NCBI RefSeq assembly: GCF_004379255.2
Contig: NC_056034.1
Location: forward strand, 4,776,501 to 4,840,500
Reading direction: 5' to 3'
Length of the DNA stretch: 64,000 bases
Source: Salvia splendens
Taxonomy: Eukaryota; Streptophyta; Magnoliopsida; Lamiales; Lamiaceae
The translations under genes were made by a program, and so were the position numbers. Of the stretch, positions 22,878 to 33,921 are shown one piece after another. A model generated the notes under the pieces. It was given only the letters and a program-made list of their open reading frames with translations. It had not been told where the DNA came from and did not search any database. Position 1 is the stretch's first letter; each line of letters starts with the position of its first letter.

Positions 22878-22942
22878 TTTCACAATAGGCGCCGTCGCGA
22901 CCTTCGTTCCGCTCGGCGGCCGGACAGGCGCCTATTGTGAAA
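22878..22942. repeat. hairpin 2 with perfect 16-bp arms
   Basis: TTTCACAATAGGCGCC at 22878-22893 pairs perfectly with GGCGCCTATTGTGAAA at 22927-22942; the loop is 33 bases. With hairpin 1 it forms a GC-rich island of about 170 bp, which may be a MITE relic of PIF/Harbinger type (cacaataggcg resembles TIR-type motifs here). No duplication was found. Confidence 0.7.
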
Positions 22943-23023
22943 AAAGCTTCTGACAGACAAGGTAGATTTACCTCAATTTCAATTGGTAGTTATTTCGAAA
23001 ATTAAAACTTCATTACATTCCAG

Positions 23024-23053
23024 AAATGTAAATGTAAATGTAAATGTAAATGT
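23024..23053. repeat. (TAAATG)n hexanucleotide microsatellite
   Basis: About five copies of aaatgt/taaatg, just downstream of the GATA gene's stop codon. Confidence 0.85.
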
Positions 23054-23147
23054 TGTGAACAAATCGAGAGCTCAAATAAAAAAACTATTTGTGGAGCAAA
23101 AGTCTCCCAAATTAAAACTCAGAGCTCACAAATCATCTTCACTTCTT

Positions 23148-24152
23148 TCAGTGATCTCCTGCACCCTTTTTCACCGTTCGTAGGTGTCGCAGCCCACAAG
23201 CATTGCACAGTGTCTGCAATAATGATTTCAGAAATACAATAAATCAAAACTGATAAAAACTGAAATCTTAAGTTGGTGCAAAAACGTGCAACTAATATAA
23301 ATTTAAAAAAGAAAACTTAAAATTAGAAAAAAAACTGACCTGTGGACCATCAGGACCTTTCCTCCAAAGAGGAGTGCTCTGAGAGCCACAGACTTTGCAA
23401 GCTTTATCATCATCTACCATATGTCTTTTATGGGTAGAAGTGGTTATAGTATTGTGAGGGACAGAACCCTTATGAGCAAAGTAGTTGTAGGTTGAAGGTG
23501 CAACTCCTACAACTACTGATGACGATGAAGAACTATTATATGGTGCATTCCAGTTTCCCTGTCCACATGAAATCCGCTTACCACAATCAACATAAGTTAA
23601 CCTTATTTTGTTACTTCACATTGATGGGAACTAGGAAGATGTAATAGCTCAATATAATTTGTAAAGATAATTACTAAGTTGGAGGAGAAAATATAAAAGA
23701 CCCATCAAATTGAAAGTATATGGAGTAGTATGTATATATATATATAGAAAATAATAAATTATGATTAAATTATTCTCTTAAAAAATATGTATGAGGTTAA
23801 AGAATTTATTTTGGAAAGCTTAGAAGGTATTGGAAGCTCAGACAAACATGCCAGAAATAAAGTTTTCATACAATTGAGACACTTTGCGTATTTGACAATA
23901 TTTTAAAATAAATTAACAAATTTGATTATAGAGATGGTCGGCCTCAAATTTATTTTGCTGAGGTACCAATATGTATAATATAGAACAAATATTCAGTTAG
24001 TGCGGAAAGGGAGTAAAAATTAGTACCATATCATCGTTATTTTGTTCATCTTGATTCTCGATATAGTAATCCGATGGTCCCAATTTTAAGGTAAGATCGA
24101 TCTCCTTAAATTCATCATTTTTCGAGTGCGAGTTCCCATTGCGTTTATCCAT
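23148..24152 (-). CDS. small GATA-type zinc-finger transcription factor
   Basis: Three exons on the minus strand: 24152-24027, 23558-23340, 23213-23148; 411 nt, 136 residues, all GT-AG. It begins MDKRNGNSHSKNDEFKEIDL; exon 2 starts GNWNAPYNSSSSSSVVV and ends with KACKVCGSQSTPLWRKGPDG plus PQ. Exon 3 adds TLCNACGLRHLRTVKKGAGD and His before the stop. The finger is complete: C-x2-C-x18-C-x2-C, split by an intron after GPDGPQ. GATA factors bind WGATAR sites in promoters. The length is close to Arabidopsis GATA15/16/23, but the usual basic tail after the finger (IRSRKKRR type) is replaced by LRHLRTVKKGAGDH, and there is no LLM-type C-terminus. EIDLTLKLG near residue 18 resembles an EAR-like LxLxL repression motif. 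Clade assignment is uncertain. Confidence 0.8.
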
Positions 24153-24480
24153 TATCTGCAGTTAAGATAATGTATACAATTATTAAACCATGAAACAAAA
24201 AGGAAGTAGAGTGCACATTTTATCTATATATCGTATACTACTACTGTGCACAGCATATGAAATTACTAAAATGATAATTACTAGTTGAGTGTATGAAGGA
24301 TGACTATGAAATTTCAAAGTATCTGTGTTGTAGAATAAACTAATTACCTAATTCCAAAAAATTAATTTAAGGAGAAAAAGACTTGCGAAAATGTGATCAA
24401 GAAGTGGCAGAACGCCTACAAAAAAGTATACATGTGATAAACCTCTCCATATACTACGAATACATGTAAAACAGTAAAAG

Positions 24481-25175
24481 TGTGTTCAATGGTAAAGACA
24501 AACAACATATAATCGACAAAAAAAAGTATGGGTGAGAAATTAAACAAGATATATATGATTACTTCAATGTCTGTGCCGAATTTATGTTATGTATAATACA
24601 TGTATATATGAAATGTAATAATTACTCACTTTTTTAGATCTATAAGCAGGTAAGTGAATCAAAATAAACATAAATCTCACTCTTGAAAGATGCTATGTGA
24701 CGTATACATCGCGACAAATATAAACATCTATATATACGGCAACGAATATATATGTGTATTCAACGGTAAAGACAAAATAACATATACTAATCGACAAAAA
24801 AATCTATGAATAAGAAATCAAACATGATATATATGATGACTTCAATGATTCGCTTGTGCCAAATTATGCTATGAAAAGTACATATATATATGAACTGTAA
24901 TTACTTTTTTAGATCAATAAGCATATAAGTGGATCAAAATAAACATAAATCCCACTCTTGAAAGATGCTATGTGATGTATACATCGCGACAAATATAAAC
25001 ATCTCCATATACGACAGCGAATATATATGTGTATTCAACGGTAGAGACAAAATAACATATAATCGACAAAAAAATATATGGATAAGAAATTAAACATGAG
25101 ATGTGATTAGTCTTTTAGATCAATCAATAAGCATATAAGTGAATCAAAATAAATATAAATTACCTTCTTGATATA
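24481..25175. repeat. about 2.5 tandem copies of a ~273-bp unit
   Basis: Copies begin at 24481, 24753 and 25028 with tgtgtattcaacggta-type starts, followed by aacatataatcgacaaaa, atatgatgacttcaatg, tagatcaataagcatat and gatgctatgtgacgtatac. The third copy is shortened by an internal deletion. It is directly upstream of the GATA gene. Confidence 0.8.
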
Positions 25176-25378
25176 TGCTTAAGAACAACATTACTAATTT
25201 TAATCCTTTTAACTATATGTATCGATTTATTTCAGATTGATCATGAAACAAGATCCATGATGACAATCTAAGATTGCACCAACACTAATGTTGATATTCA
25301 CATCCATTAATTAATTTATCTTTCCAAATAAACTACAAAAAAGAACTTTAAAACAGAAGAAATATAAGCACCTCTCTC

Positions 25379-25402
25379 CACACACACACACACACACACA
25401 CA
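25379..25402. repeat. (CA)n microsatellite
   Basis: About 12 CA repeats at the right edge of the GATA upstream region; further cacacaca lies at 25436-25445. Confidence 0.9.
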
Positions 25403-25560
25403 TGAAAGAACTCTAGGAACATATATATGAACATAACACACACACAGAGATAGACTCACATGTATTAAACCTAAATGATGTGGGGATAATGAGCTCTTCC
25501 TTCCAATGGAGACAGCTGCAACTGTGGTCACAAAATATTTGCAGAAGATACAATAGAATT

Positions 25561-27261
25561 GAGGATCGAGCCCTCACTATTTAGAGAGAAGAGAATGAGT
25601 CTGACCTGTCATTTCCAAATAAATGTGTAAAGTAAATTCATGGCTGTTCATAAATGTGTAAAGTAAATTCATGGCTGTTCATAAATGTGTATGCTTTCTT
25701 CTGCAATAAATGTGTGAGTTTGCTCATACTCACAAAAGCGATGATTATTTAATTATCATACTAATCTATTTATGGATTTTAAGATAGTTCCAAAATCCAA
25801 CAACATTGCACTCGATTTCTTGATTACAAAACACAACTACAAACTTGAAATTATATCCACTTAATTTCTTTCACATTTTAGGTTCTGTAAATGATCAAAT
25901 TAAGATAATATCAATTTAATTAAAAGTTTATAATTGTTAGTTTCAATTTATATGTAAAAGTTGTATGATCAAATCATGCAATCTAGACTTAATTATATGC
26001 TTTATATATAACATAATTTTAGATCCAGCATAATATGGCATGTTTACTTAATAAAAATATACTGTAACATTATTATATAGTAAAAAAAGTGTGAATTTTT
26101 TCTATAGCGATTTTATATCACCTCTCTACATGCTATATTTACGTATGATTGATCCATGTAATTTGGTTATAACCAATATTATCTTTTTGGAAATGTTGAT
26201 TAAGGGGATCAAGATTCATTTTCTTATTTCTAAAACTTTATAAAACATTTATTTCTAAACTATGACACTTTTGAATTTTGATGGCATAATACTTTAATTT
26301 TATTGATTAAGCAACGTTAAAACTTAGTAAAAAATTGGATCAATTAAACTAGGCATACCAATTTCGCAAAATCTCTATAGTTAATCTTAATTTCGTCACT
26401 TCAAATCGGCGAAATCAACTGTCCAAAAGCAAAACAATAAAGTCGGGCAACGATATGAACACATTAATTTAGCCAGTTGACCTCTATAAGTTTGTTGAAT
26501 TATATACTGATATATGTATGCTACCCAATTAATATTAGCAGAGCAAAATAAATTGTCAATGAGTGGGACAAATTAGAATACACTTATAAGTAAATTGCAA
26601 GTCCCAAGGGGTTCGAGTGCATAAATTTGAAAAAGTCACACTAACTGATGCATTATTCTAAATGTGTAAATATGAATTTTTTAAATCCCAAACTAATTCC
26701 ATTTTATAATAAATATCTCAAACTATCATACTCCTATTATAAAGTGCTAATAACATAAATCCCAAACTAATTACATTTTATGAAAAATATCTCAAACGAT
26801 CGTATTATATATTAAGTGTCAATAACAAAAAAAATACAGTATACTAATCCAGCTTCTCGTATTGTACAAATCAATGACGTTTTGTTTCTCTCTCTTTATT
26901 CACTCGTATCATCAAAACAAGTCAATGTCATTTCAAATTACTAGAATCGTCAATTTATTTAGTCATAATCTTCATCCCAGATAAATTTGCCACACAAGAC
27001 ATGGCACGCAAATTTTAATTGGTTTGAAATATTTCACTGAGAAAATAAATACACACTTAAAATAAATACACACTTCGCACCAATCAACCTAATATTAGCA
27101 AGCAATTTCAACATCAGGCCAGAGGCTATGTACATAATTCACCACTTGAGAGTTGAGACAAAAAATACTAAATACATGACAAAAGTTGCTGGCAGCAAAA
27201 TCTTCAATTTGCAAGTGATGATCACAGCATGGTATGGCCATATATGGTTGCTTGAATGCTT
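25561..27261. other. AT-rich intergenic region with small tandem duplications
   Basis: A 31-bp unit is perfectly duplicated at 25621-25682 (aaatgtgtaaagtaaattca start). A ~100-bp unit (cccaaactaatt, attttat, atctcaaac) is duplicated at about 26685-26815. The last ~150 bases are likely 3' UTR of the NSE4 gene. No gene seen otherwise. Confidence 0.5.
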
Positions 27262-28931
27262 CTAAACCGTGCAAACAAACTGGGTCTGGGTATCAATTGG
27301 AATCCCTTCTGGTATGCCGATACCATCTTCATCAATCGATTTAGCAGAACATGAACTGATGTCAAATGCATACCTTTGTGGCATCACTTCTTTTTCGTAT
27401 GGCACGTATTCCTTCATCTCCTGCAGTTTCAGAGATGGTGAATGTTTAACGACGAAAACAAATATTTGATCAAGTTCAGTGACAATGTTTACCTCCCAGT
27501 CATTGAAGTCAAGTCTGAATATGAATTGGTGGTTTGTAGCTACTCCAGTCCTGATTTCTTCTGCGCTTGGACCATTTCTTGGAGCTGCAACGAATTAATA
27601 GTAAGAGATATAAATGGCAAAATATAGCTAAAAAGTTTTGCATGAGCAAGATGGTTACTAACCAACGACTCTAGCACCAGTATCGTTTACATATATATGA
27701 ACTCTACCGTCTTTTACTAAGAACGCCATTGCAAACAAGTTCTCAATAGTCTGTGAAAATGAATCCCTGTTTAAGATGAGGGTTTCAACTCGAACTTTTT
27801 TCCTTCTCTTCAATACCTCAAACATCACATGAATGTTTCGATCAGTGTCTGACATCAAATCTACAGCAATCTTGAACTGTTGCAGAAATACAAGAACTAG
27901 TCAGATAATTGTGCATAACACTGAAATGAAAGCTTCATATACAAGCAATAATGTTGAAACAGGAGCTTGTCACATGCTATATTTTTCAAATACTAAGATA
28001 TGGAGTAATCATCAATGCAGAATGGCTGAACAATGAAAACTCATCAATCCGACCTCTTCTGGATGCGTTCTCTTCAATGATCTGGCTCGCTTTGCACGAA
28101 CAACTGGCTTCCGTTGCTTGAGCACAGTTAGCATAGGTCCGTTCCTAAAGCAACATGTGCATACACTTTGATATTTACAAATAATTTTTTCATGTCTTTA
28201 TGAAGATGAAATATATTTGACTTACATTGTCCGGCAGCCGGAACCACTCATGAAAATAGGAGAAACGCAAGAGCCAATATCTAGCCACGAGACAGTATAA
28301 GAGTTATCTGAGAGCACTTTATGCCTTTTCAGCAGCCCGAATTGTTTGATCAAGCAAGAAACAAATTCCGGTGGGGTAGCACATACTGCAGTATTTGACC
28401 TAACAGAGTCCATTAATATGTTGGTCAGCCCTAACAAGGTCTCTGCATCAGCTACCTGCTCTCGCGGCTTTGTTACTGCACATTATAATTTATACATTAG
28501 TGGATTGCCATTTCAAGCAAAAATTATCACGGTCGTAAATAATTGATGAACATTAAAAAGCTAGAACTTCAGCACATACACGCACCCTGATAGCGATAGC
28601 TCGGAGAAGGTAAAATTGTAAGAGTGCAACATTGCTTCACTACTTTATAAAAACATTAGACTTTAGTGAAAGTGAGTAAAACTGTAAAAGTACCTTCTGT
28701 ATGGATGATTTCTACTTGGTTCATTATGGAGACGAACTTATTCGATGTCGCATTTGCTATTTCATCTTTCTTCTCTGCAAATAAATGAAACAAGGTAGTA
28801 GAATGAAACGATAAATGATGAAGTATTAAAGGTTTAAACTTGGAAATATATGTACCCTTGATGCGGTTTTCGATTTCACGGTAGCATGAACGAATGGTCC
28901 TACTTTTGTCCTCCTCCTCCTCCTTCCCCAT
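27262..28931 (-). CDS. NSE4A: NSE4, kleisin subunit of the SMC5/6 complex
   Basis: Seven exons on the minus strand: 28931-28856, 28774-28694, 28475-28226, 28144-28054, 27876-27663, 27584-27493, 27420-27262; 963 nt, 320 residues, every junction GT-AG and in phase. It begins MGKEEEEDKSRTIRSCYREI; the N-terminal kleisin part includes NKFVSIMNQVEIIHTE and KPREQVADAETLLGLTN, the middle EFVSCLIKQFGLLKR and YTVSWLDIG. The C-terminal Nse4 domain is clear: ETLILNRDSFSQTIENLFAM, AFLVKDGRVHIYVND, HQFIFRLDFNDWEEM. NSE4 bridges the SMC5/SMC6 heads with NSE1/NSE3 in the nucleus for DNA repair and chromosome stability. It is shorter at the N-terminus than Arabidopsis NSE4A (about 400 residues); an alternative upstream start is not visible in frame. 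Paralogue A or B cannot be decided here. Confidence 0.9.
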
Positions 28932-30838
28932 TGCCCTTGCTCTCTTGGTGTGTTCCGTGTTTGGCTGTAGCGTATGGTAGAATATGAAGAGTCTGCTAAA
29001 TGAATGTATCGAGAAAAGTGCCACGTGCGACGTGTGATGTTTTCACGGTTTTGGCTTCTCATTTTCCCTCCAAAACAAACACACAATTACCCTAATAAAT
29101 AAAATCATTACTCTAAACTTCAAATTTTGAAAATGAATTGCATTAGAATTATCTGAATTAAAATTTTAATTCATTTAAGATGTAAGATACTCTTTTACGT
29201 TTTAAATGATTTCTTTCTCATTTCCCTCTTTTCAGCTTCTGCAACAATTTTGACCATTTTTATTTATTTTCATCTCTCTTCTTTATTGTCTTACTTCTCT
29301 CTCTTTAATTAATAATCTTATTTTATCCTAAAAAGTCAACTTATCAATAATTAGATATATGCTTCGAATAATAAATTTATTCTTATTTTATTAATTTTTG
29401 GGGAATATGTAAATTTTATCGTTTAATTGATTTATATTAACTTTTTATATTTTTTGTAATTTCAAATACATATAGTATATTTTAGTGCGAAATAAATTAA
29501 AATGTAGCATTGCATACGAAATTTTAGTTTTATTTTATCAAATTTGAACTATATAGACATATTTCTTTCATCTAAAGTTATAATATAAAATTAAAATATA
29601 TAAAATCCATATGAATAAATATATTTTAGATTATAAAACAAATTATTCATATATCTAAAATTATTTTTATTTTAAAACACATAAATGCTAAGAGAGATCA
29701 AACGAGAGGATGAGAGAACAATGGGCATAAAAGAGTAAAATAAGAATAAATAGAAATGTACAAATTTTCATTTGAGAAAGATTAAATGAGAAAGAAATAA
29801 TATAAAAAAAGTAAAAAAAGATCTTAAATAAATTAAAAGTAAATGAGATCTCTAGACTCTAGCGCGATTTATATTGTACGCATCCGATTAGTGCGAACGG
29901 ATAAAAGTAAGAAACTAAATTTTCCATCCGTGCCGATATGTAAATTAAAACTCCGGCCAATTTTGTTTGATAATAAATTAGCCAATAATATTTGTTTTTC
30001 AGGGCCCGTTATGTATCCAAAATAAAAAAGGAAAATACATCTGATTTATTTATCTTATTGAATAAATAACTTTTTTTTTATCTCATTGCAAAATACAGCT
30101 GAATTACTTACTGAACTTTGTAGGCAGTAAATTTACATTTCTGATATATAAAATGCAGTATACTATACAACATTCAATTGAAGCGTAATTGTTGTTTGCA
30201 CTATTTAACCAAAAAAATCGTGGAAGAACAGTGACAGAACCAGAAAATTATATAAGTCGGGAATGAAATTTATTAAAATAAATATTAAAATATTTATATT
30301 TACATGTAATGCATGTTCAACTTTTACAACACACTTCGAAATCGCTGAAGAATAATCTCATTTTCAATTTCTTTGAAAAACTCTCTATCAATACTCAATA
30401 TATACTACTACTACTAAGATAGCATTCATTCATTCTATCTCTCATTCTATTGCGTAAATATTACTATGTTTTAACAAGTTTCATTGAAGCACTTGCAGTT
30501 GAATAATTCCTACAATAAAATTCCGATGCATAACTATAATCAATAACAACAAGATTTCTTAGTGTTGGAATATATTATTTCATACACTAATAATTTTACT
30601 AACTACTAGTATTACTTGCAAAGTACAGATAATTTTATATTAATTCTAATTCAACTACCAAGTGGTCCAAATCCAAATACCAATTAAATTAATAGGCATT
30701 GAGGCAAATAAAATATATTAAAAAACATGAGACACACTGCACTACGCTGTTATTGCAAATAAAATTAATTTTACAATTCTATCAAATAGTGAAATACATT
30801 TCCTGATACGGACACACGACAACTGTGCTTTGTGCTTA
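28932..30838. other. AT-rich intergenic DNA upstream of NSE4
   Basis: The first ~100 bases should hold the NSE4 promoter and 5' UTR. The rest is highly AT-rich with no frame, splice pattern or repeat boundary that I can support. Confidence 0.45.
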
Positions 30839-31648
30839 GAGCATCTCCGAGGGGAGGTGTAAACTAATATAACTACCATATTTACCTTTTTTTATAAGAT
30901 CATTATCTAAAATGAGAGGTATTTGAGAAGACATTATACATTTTCTCATTTTAAAGAGATATCTTTACCTCCCCATTAATGAAGAGGTAAAATCTTATAA
31001 CTACCATATTTGTCTTCTTTTCATAAAAAACCCTTATCCAAAGGGAGAGGTATTTGAGAATGTATTACACTTTATGTTTTTTAATGCATTTTGTATAATT
31101 ATTTTATGGGATATTGGCACCTAATAACATGGAACTTTCAAAAAGTTGGGTTTTCCCACGAAATTTAAAATTGACAAATAATATCATGAACTTTACCTCG
31201 AGTTTGTTATTTCCCATCAATGAAAAAATTCCGGCAAATAATATCATGATACATATTTTTTTCCCGTAAATTCTCGACAACAACTTCGAGAATTTCAAGA
31301 TTTTCAATCTTTGGGAATAGTTTTTCTTGAAGCACACCCTCCAAATTTGTTCTTCAACCTATTAATATAGCCGGATTTTTCTCAATGGTGGGAAATAACA
31401 AATTCGAGGTAAAATTCGTGATATTATTTGTCAATTTTAAAGTTCGTGGGAAAAATCTAATTTTTTGAAAGTTCCAGGATATTAGATGCCAATATCCCTT
31501 ATTTTATTTTTAAAAAATAATTTACCTTTCTATATACATTTTTCCTTTACAAGTTACTTTTTAAAAGGATATATTTCACTTTTTAAGAAGGTAAATATAT
31601 AATACATAATATACCTTTTTTATATATCTTCTCCCCTTAGAGATGCTA
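30839..31648. mobile_element. Tourist-like MITE with a nested MULE-type MITE
   Basis: TTA flanks at 30836-30838 and 31649-31651. TIRs: left GAGCATCTCCGAGGGGAGG, right (reverse complement) TAGCATCTCTAAGGGGAGA. Inside, gaggtatttgaga and taccatatttacct motifs repeat. Element 31108-31498 interrupts it. Related sequence lies at 15423-17070. It is non-coding. Confidence 0.75.
31108..31498. mobile_element. MULE-type MITE with long TIRs
   Basis: 391 bp bounded by a perfect 9-bp duplication TTATTTTAT (31099-31107 and 31499-31507), the length made by Mutator-like elements. TIRs of over 100 bp start GGGATATTGGCA; paired inner blocks include attgacaaataatatcatga and acctcgagtttgttatttcc with their complements. 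It could fold into a long hairpin. Non-coding. Confidence 0.85.
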
Positions 31649-31651
31649 TTA

Positions 31652-32718
31652 GGCAATAACATTAGTTTTATCATAGCCCAAAAAGACAAAAAACAAAAGC
31701 CCAACAATAAAATATCTGGGCCAAAACTAATAAGCCCAAGTTGTCTCAGTGGCGCTGCGGCTGTGGAGTGTGGATTCTGGACGGTTGGAGTGCAGGGCTG
31801 CTTTGGGGCGGAGACTGGTCGGAGGAAGGCCGTATAAGGGTGGTCGGGGTCTGGTGCCTGCCAAGCCCCCACTGGCGCCCTATGTGGTTCCGTCGCTGCT
31901 GAAGAAACATCATCTAATTTAAGGTGAGTTACATTTCTCATTTATATTCATATTATTTGGTCTTCCTTTTCCGAAAATTTTCAAAATAAACTTTTACTTT
32001 TTACAAATTTGATAAATTTCTTCCGCTTCAGAAGCTGAGCTTCACAGATTCATACATTTTCAAACTTCCATTGTTTACAGATTATCGAATCTTTTGTGGA
32101 ATATAGATAACAGTCAGTTTATTTTTAGCATATTTTTTTATAATTAATTCTGTTTTATCAATTTAAATTTGAATCTATTGATTTAGATTATATATTGTGT
32201 GGATGCGTTAATGATCCAGATATTGAGGTAGGCATCCAAGGTTGAATGTGTGGAGTGGGTAGATGCAAGTTATATATGCATTTTTTTAAAGCCACATACA
32301 TATATCTCTAATTCTGGATGAAATGGTGAACATGCAGATAAGGTGGTTGATATAATTTCTTGCTTAAACACCAACATATTTTTTAACTACTCGTCTCTTG
32401 TAAGATACAGTTGGAAGGTTATTATACATGGAAGGCTGCTTATGCTGAACATGGGAGCAAAATAATGTAAATACCATGTTTCTTTTTTTTTAACAGACTC
32501 ATAGGCTTTTGTTTTCTTACTTCAACTAAATTGAGTAAAAAATTGTTTTGTTACTGTATTCAGTTTCTTATGACTTTGATGCCTTTTGTCTTTTTAAGTC
32601 CAAATACACAATCTTCCCGAAATTGCTATAAACCAACATAATACCTGATTATGATATTTCAAGTATACATACTCTTGGATGAATATGATATCTATTGAGC
32701 ATTTTGATTATTTAGGAA
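31652..32718 (+). other. LIP2 promoter, 5' UTR exon and leader intron
   Basis: A likely untranslated exon ends at 31923 (atctaatttaag, then gtgagtt donor). A ~790-bp AT-rich intron ends at the acceptor ttag at 32713-32716, three bases before the LIP2 ATG. The GC-richer stretch 31740-31910 fits a transcribed leader. The reading frames there are not supported as genes. Confidence 0.5.
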
Positions 32719-33426
32719 ATGAGAGGTCCTAGAAGCATTGAGATATGGAAGATGGGTGCTGTCAATTATTTGGAGGCACTTAAGCTGCAAGAGAAATTGG
32801 CATCTGATAGAAAAACACACAAGATCAAAGACACCTCGTTGTCTCTACAGCATCCACCCACATTCACTCTTGGCAAACGGCGGACTGTTCACAATGTATT
32901 GGTTTCCGAGGCTGAGCTCAAAGCAATGGGAGCAGAGCTTCACTATACTGAAAGAGGAGGCGACGCTACATTTCATGGTCCTCATCAGGCCATTTTGTAC
33001 CCTATTATCTCCTTGAGAGATATTGGCATAGGGGCCAGAAAATACGTGGAGAATCTTGAGTCAACAATGATTGAGTTGGCTTCTCTATATGGCGTTAAAG
33101 CTCGTGCTGGAGAAACGGGTGAGACGGGGGTTTGGGTTGGCCGGAGAAAGATTGGGGCGATTGGGGTTCGCATATCTTCTGGAGTTACATCCCATGGTTT
33201 GGCTTTCAACATCGATCCCGACTTGAACTACTTCAAACACATTGTGCCATGCGGGATACCGGATAAAGAAGTCACTTCTTTGCAAAAGGAGGTGGGGCTG
33301 GGGCAGAAGCTTCCTTCTGAACAAGTCATTCATGAGCAATTGGTTTCATGTTTCACAAAAATATTTGGCTATACTGATATTACATGGAGAGACAAAACAT
33401 CGGTATCCTCGGATGGTCATGAATGA
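32719..33426 (+). CDS. LIP2: lipoyl(octanoyl) transferase, mitochondrial type
   Basis: 235 residues in one exon. The enzyme moves octanoate from acyl carrier protein onto lipoyl domains of mitochondrial dehydrogenases and GCS H protein; lipoyl synthase then adds sulfur. The LipB fold is complete: HPPTFTLGKRR (45-55), signature RGGDATFHGPHQ (79-90), catalytic Lys144 in GRRKIGAIGVR, and catalytic Cys178 in HIVPCGIPDKEVTSL. The length matches plant LIP2. No obvious long presequence precedes MRGPRSIEIWKMG; plant mitochondrial LIP2 proteins likewise start near this point. The start is the first ATG after the leader-intron acceptor. The CLE-like gene follows 495 bp downstream on the same strand. 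Confidence 0.93.
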   Translation: MRGPRSIEIWKMGAVNYLEALKLQEKLASDRKTHKIKDTSLSLQHPPTFTLGKRRTVHNVLVSEAELKAMGAELHYTERGGDATFHGPHQAILYPIISLRDIGIGARKYVENLESTMIELASLYGVKARAGETGETGVWVGRRKIGAIGVRISSGVTSHGLAFNIDPDLNYFKHIVPCGIPDKEVTSLQKEVGLGQKLPSEQVIHEQLVSCFTKIFGYTDITWRDKTSVSSDGHE

Positions 33427-33921
33427 ACCGCAACATACTGAAAAGGGTTAGCATTTTTTTTCCCATCTTTGATAATAATATGGTCCCAATAAACGGACTG
33501 CTGAAATTTATGCGTTTCCTCTGGTTGGATCGGATCAACTGTTATATTTTTGTTTGGCATAATTGAGTTTTAGTTGATTGTGCATCCATGGATGGTTGGA
33601 ATATGTGGAACCCTGTTTTGTTTATCACTAAGAAGTTACATGTAGTTGAACCCAAATAATGTGTGTTCACTTGCACTAGTATAAAAAAGAGAAGAAAATG
33701 TAATAGGAATGTGTTGTTAGCTGCACATGACTCAATCTGGTAGCCTGGAAATCAGCCTCAATATTTATTCGAATATTTTATAAACAACACATGTTTCTGT
33801 CTGGCTAAAGCACGAGCTCAGCTAGCTACAAGAAATGGGCAAATGCTCACACTATAAACTACTACCATTCTCAGCCTTTTGTCATTTCCACCTATCCCTA
33901 TTCCAGTTTTCTTGATAAAAG
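33427..33921 (+). other. LIP2 3' UTR and CLE-like gene promoter
   Basis: AT-rich spacer between two same-strand genes. A TATA-like agtataaaaaagag sits near 33678-33691, about 235 bp before the CLE-like ATG. No other gene seen. Confidence 0.4.

Larger units (their letters stand above)
24153..25560. other. upstream region of the GATA gene
   Basis: Very AT-rich; includes the three-copy tandem repeat at 24481-25175 and a (CA)n tract at about 25379-25402. A 5' UTR intron is possible but cannot be proven. No separate gene is visible. Confidence 0.45.

Noticed and set aside
24481..25175. CRISPR-like or satellite array
   Set aside because: Only two and a half long AT-rich units without unique spacers; a local tandem duplication in a plant genome.
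31576..31941. 121-residue minus-strand frame near the LIP2 leader
   Set aside because: It spans a MITE end and the LIP2 untranslated exon on the opposite strand; no family resemblance.
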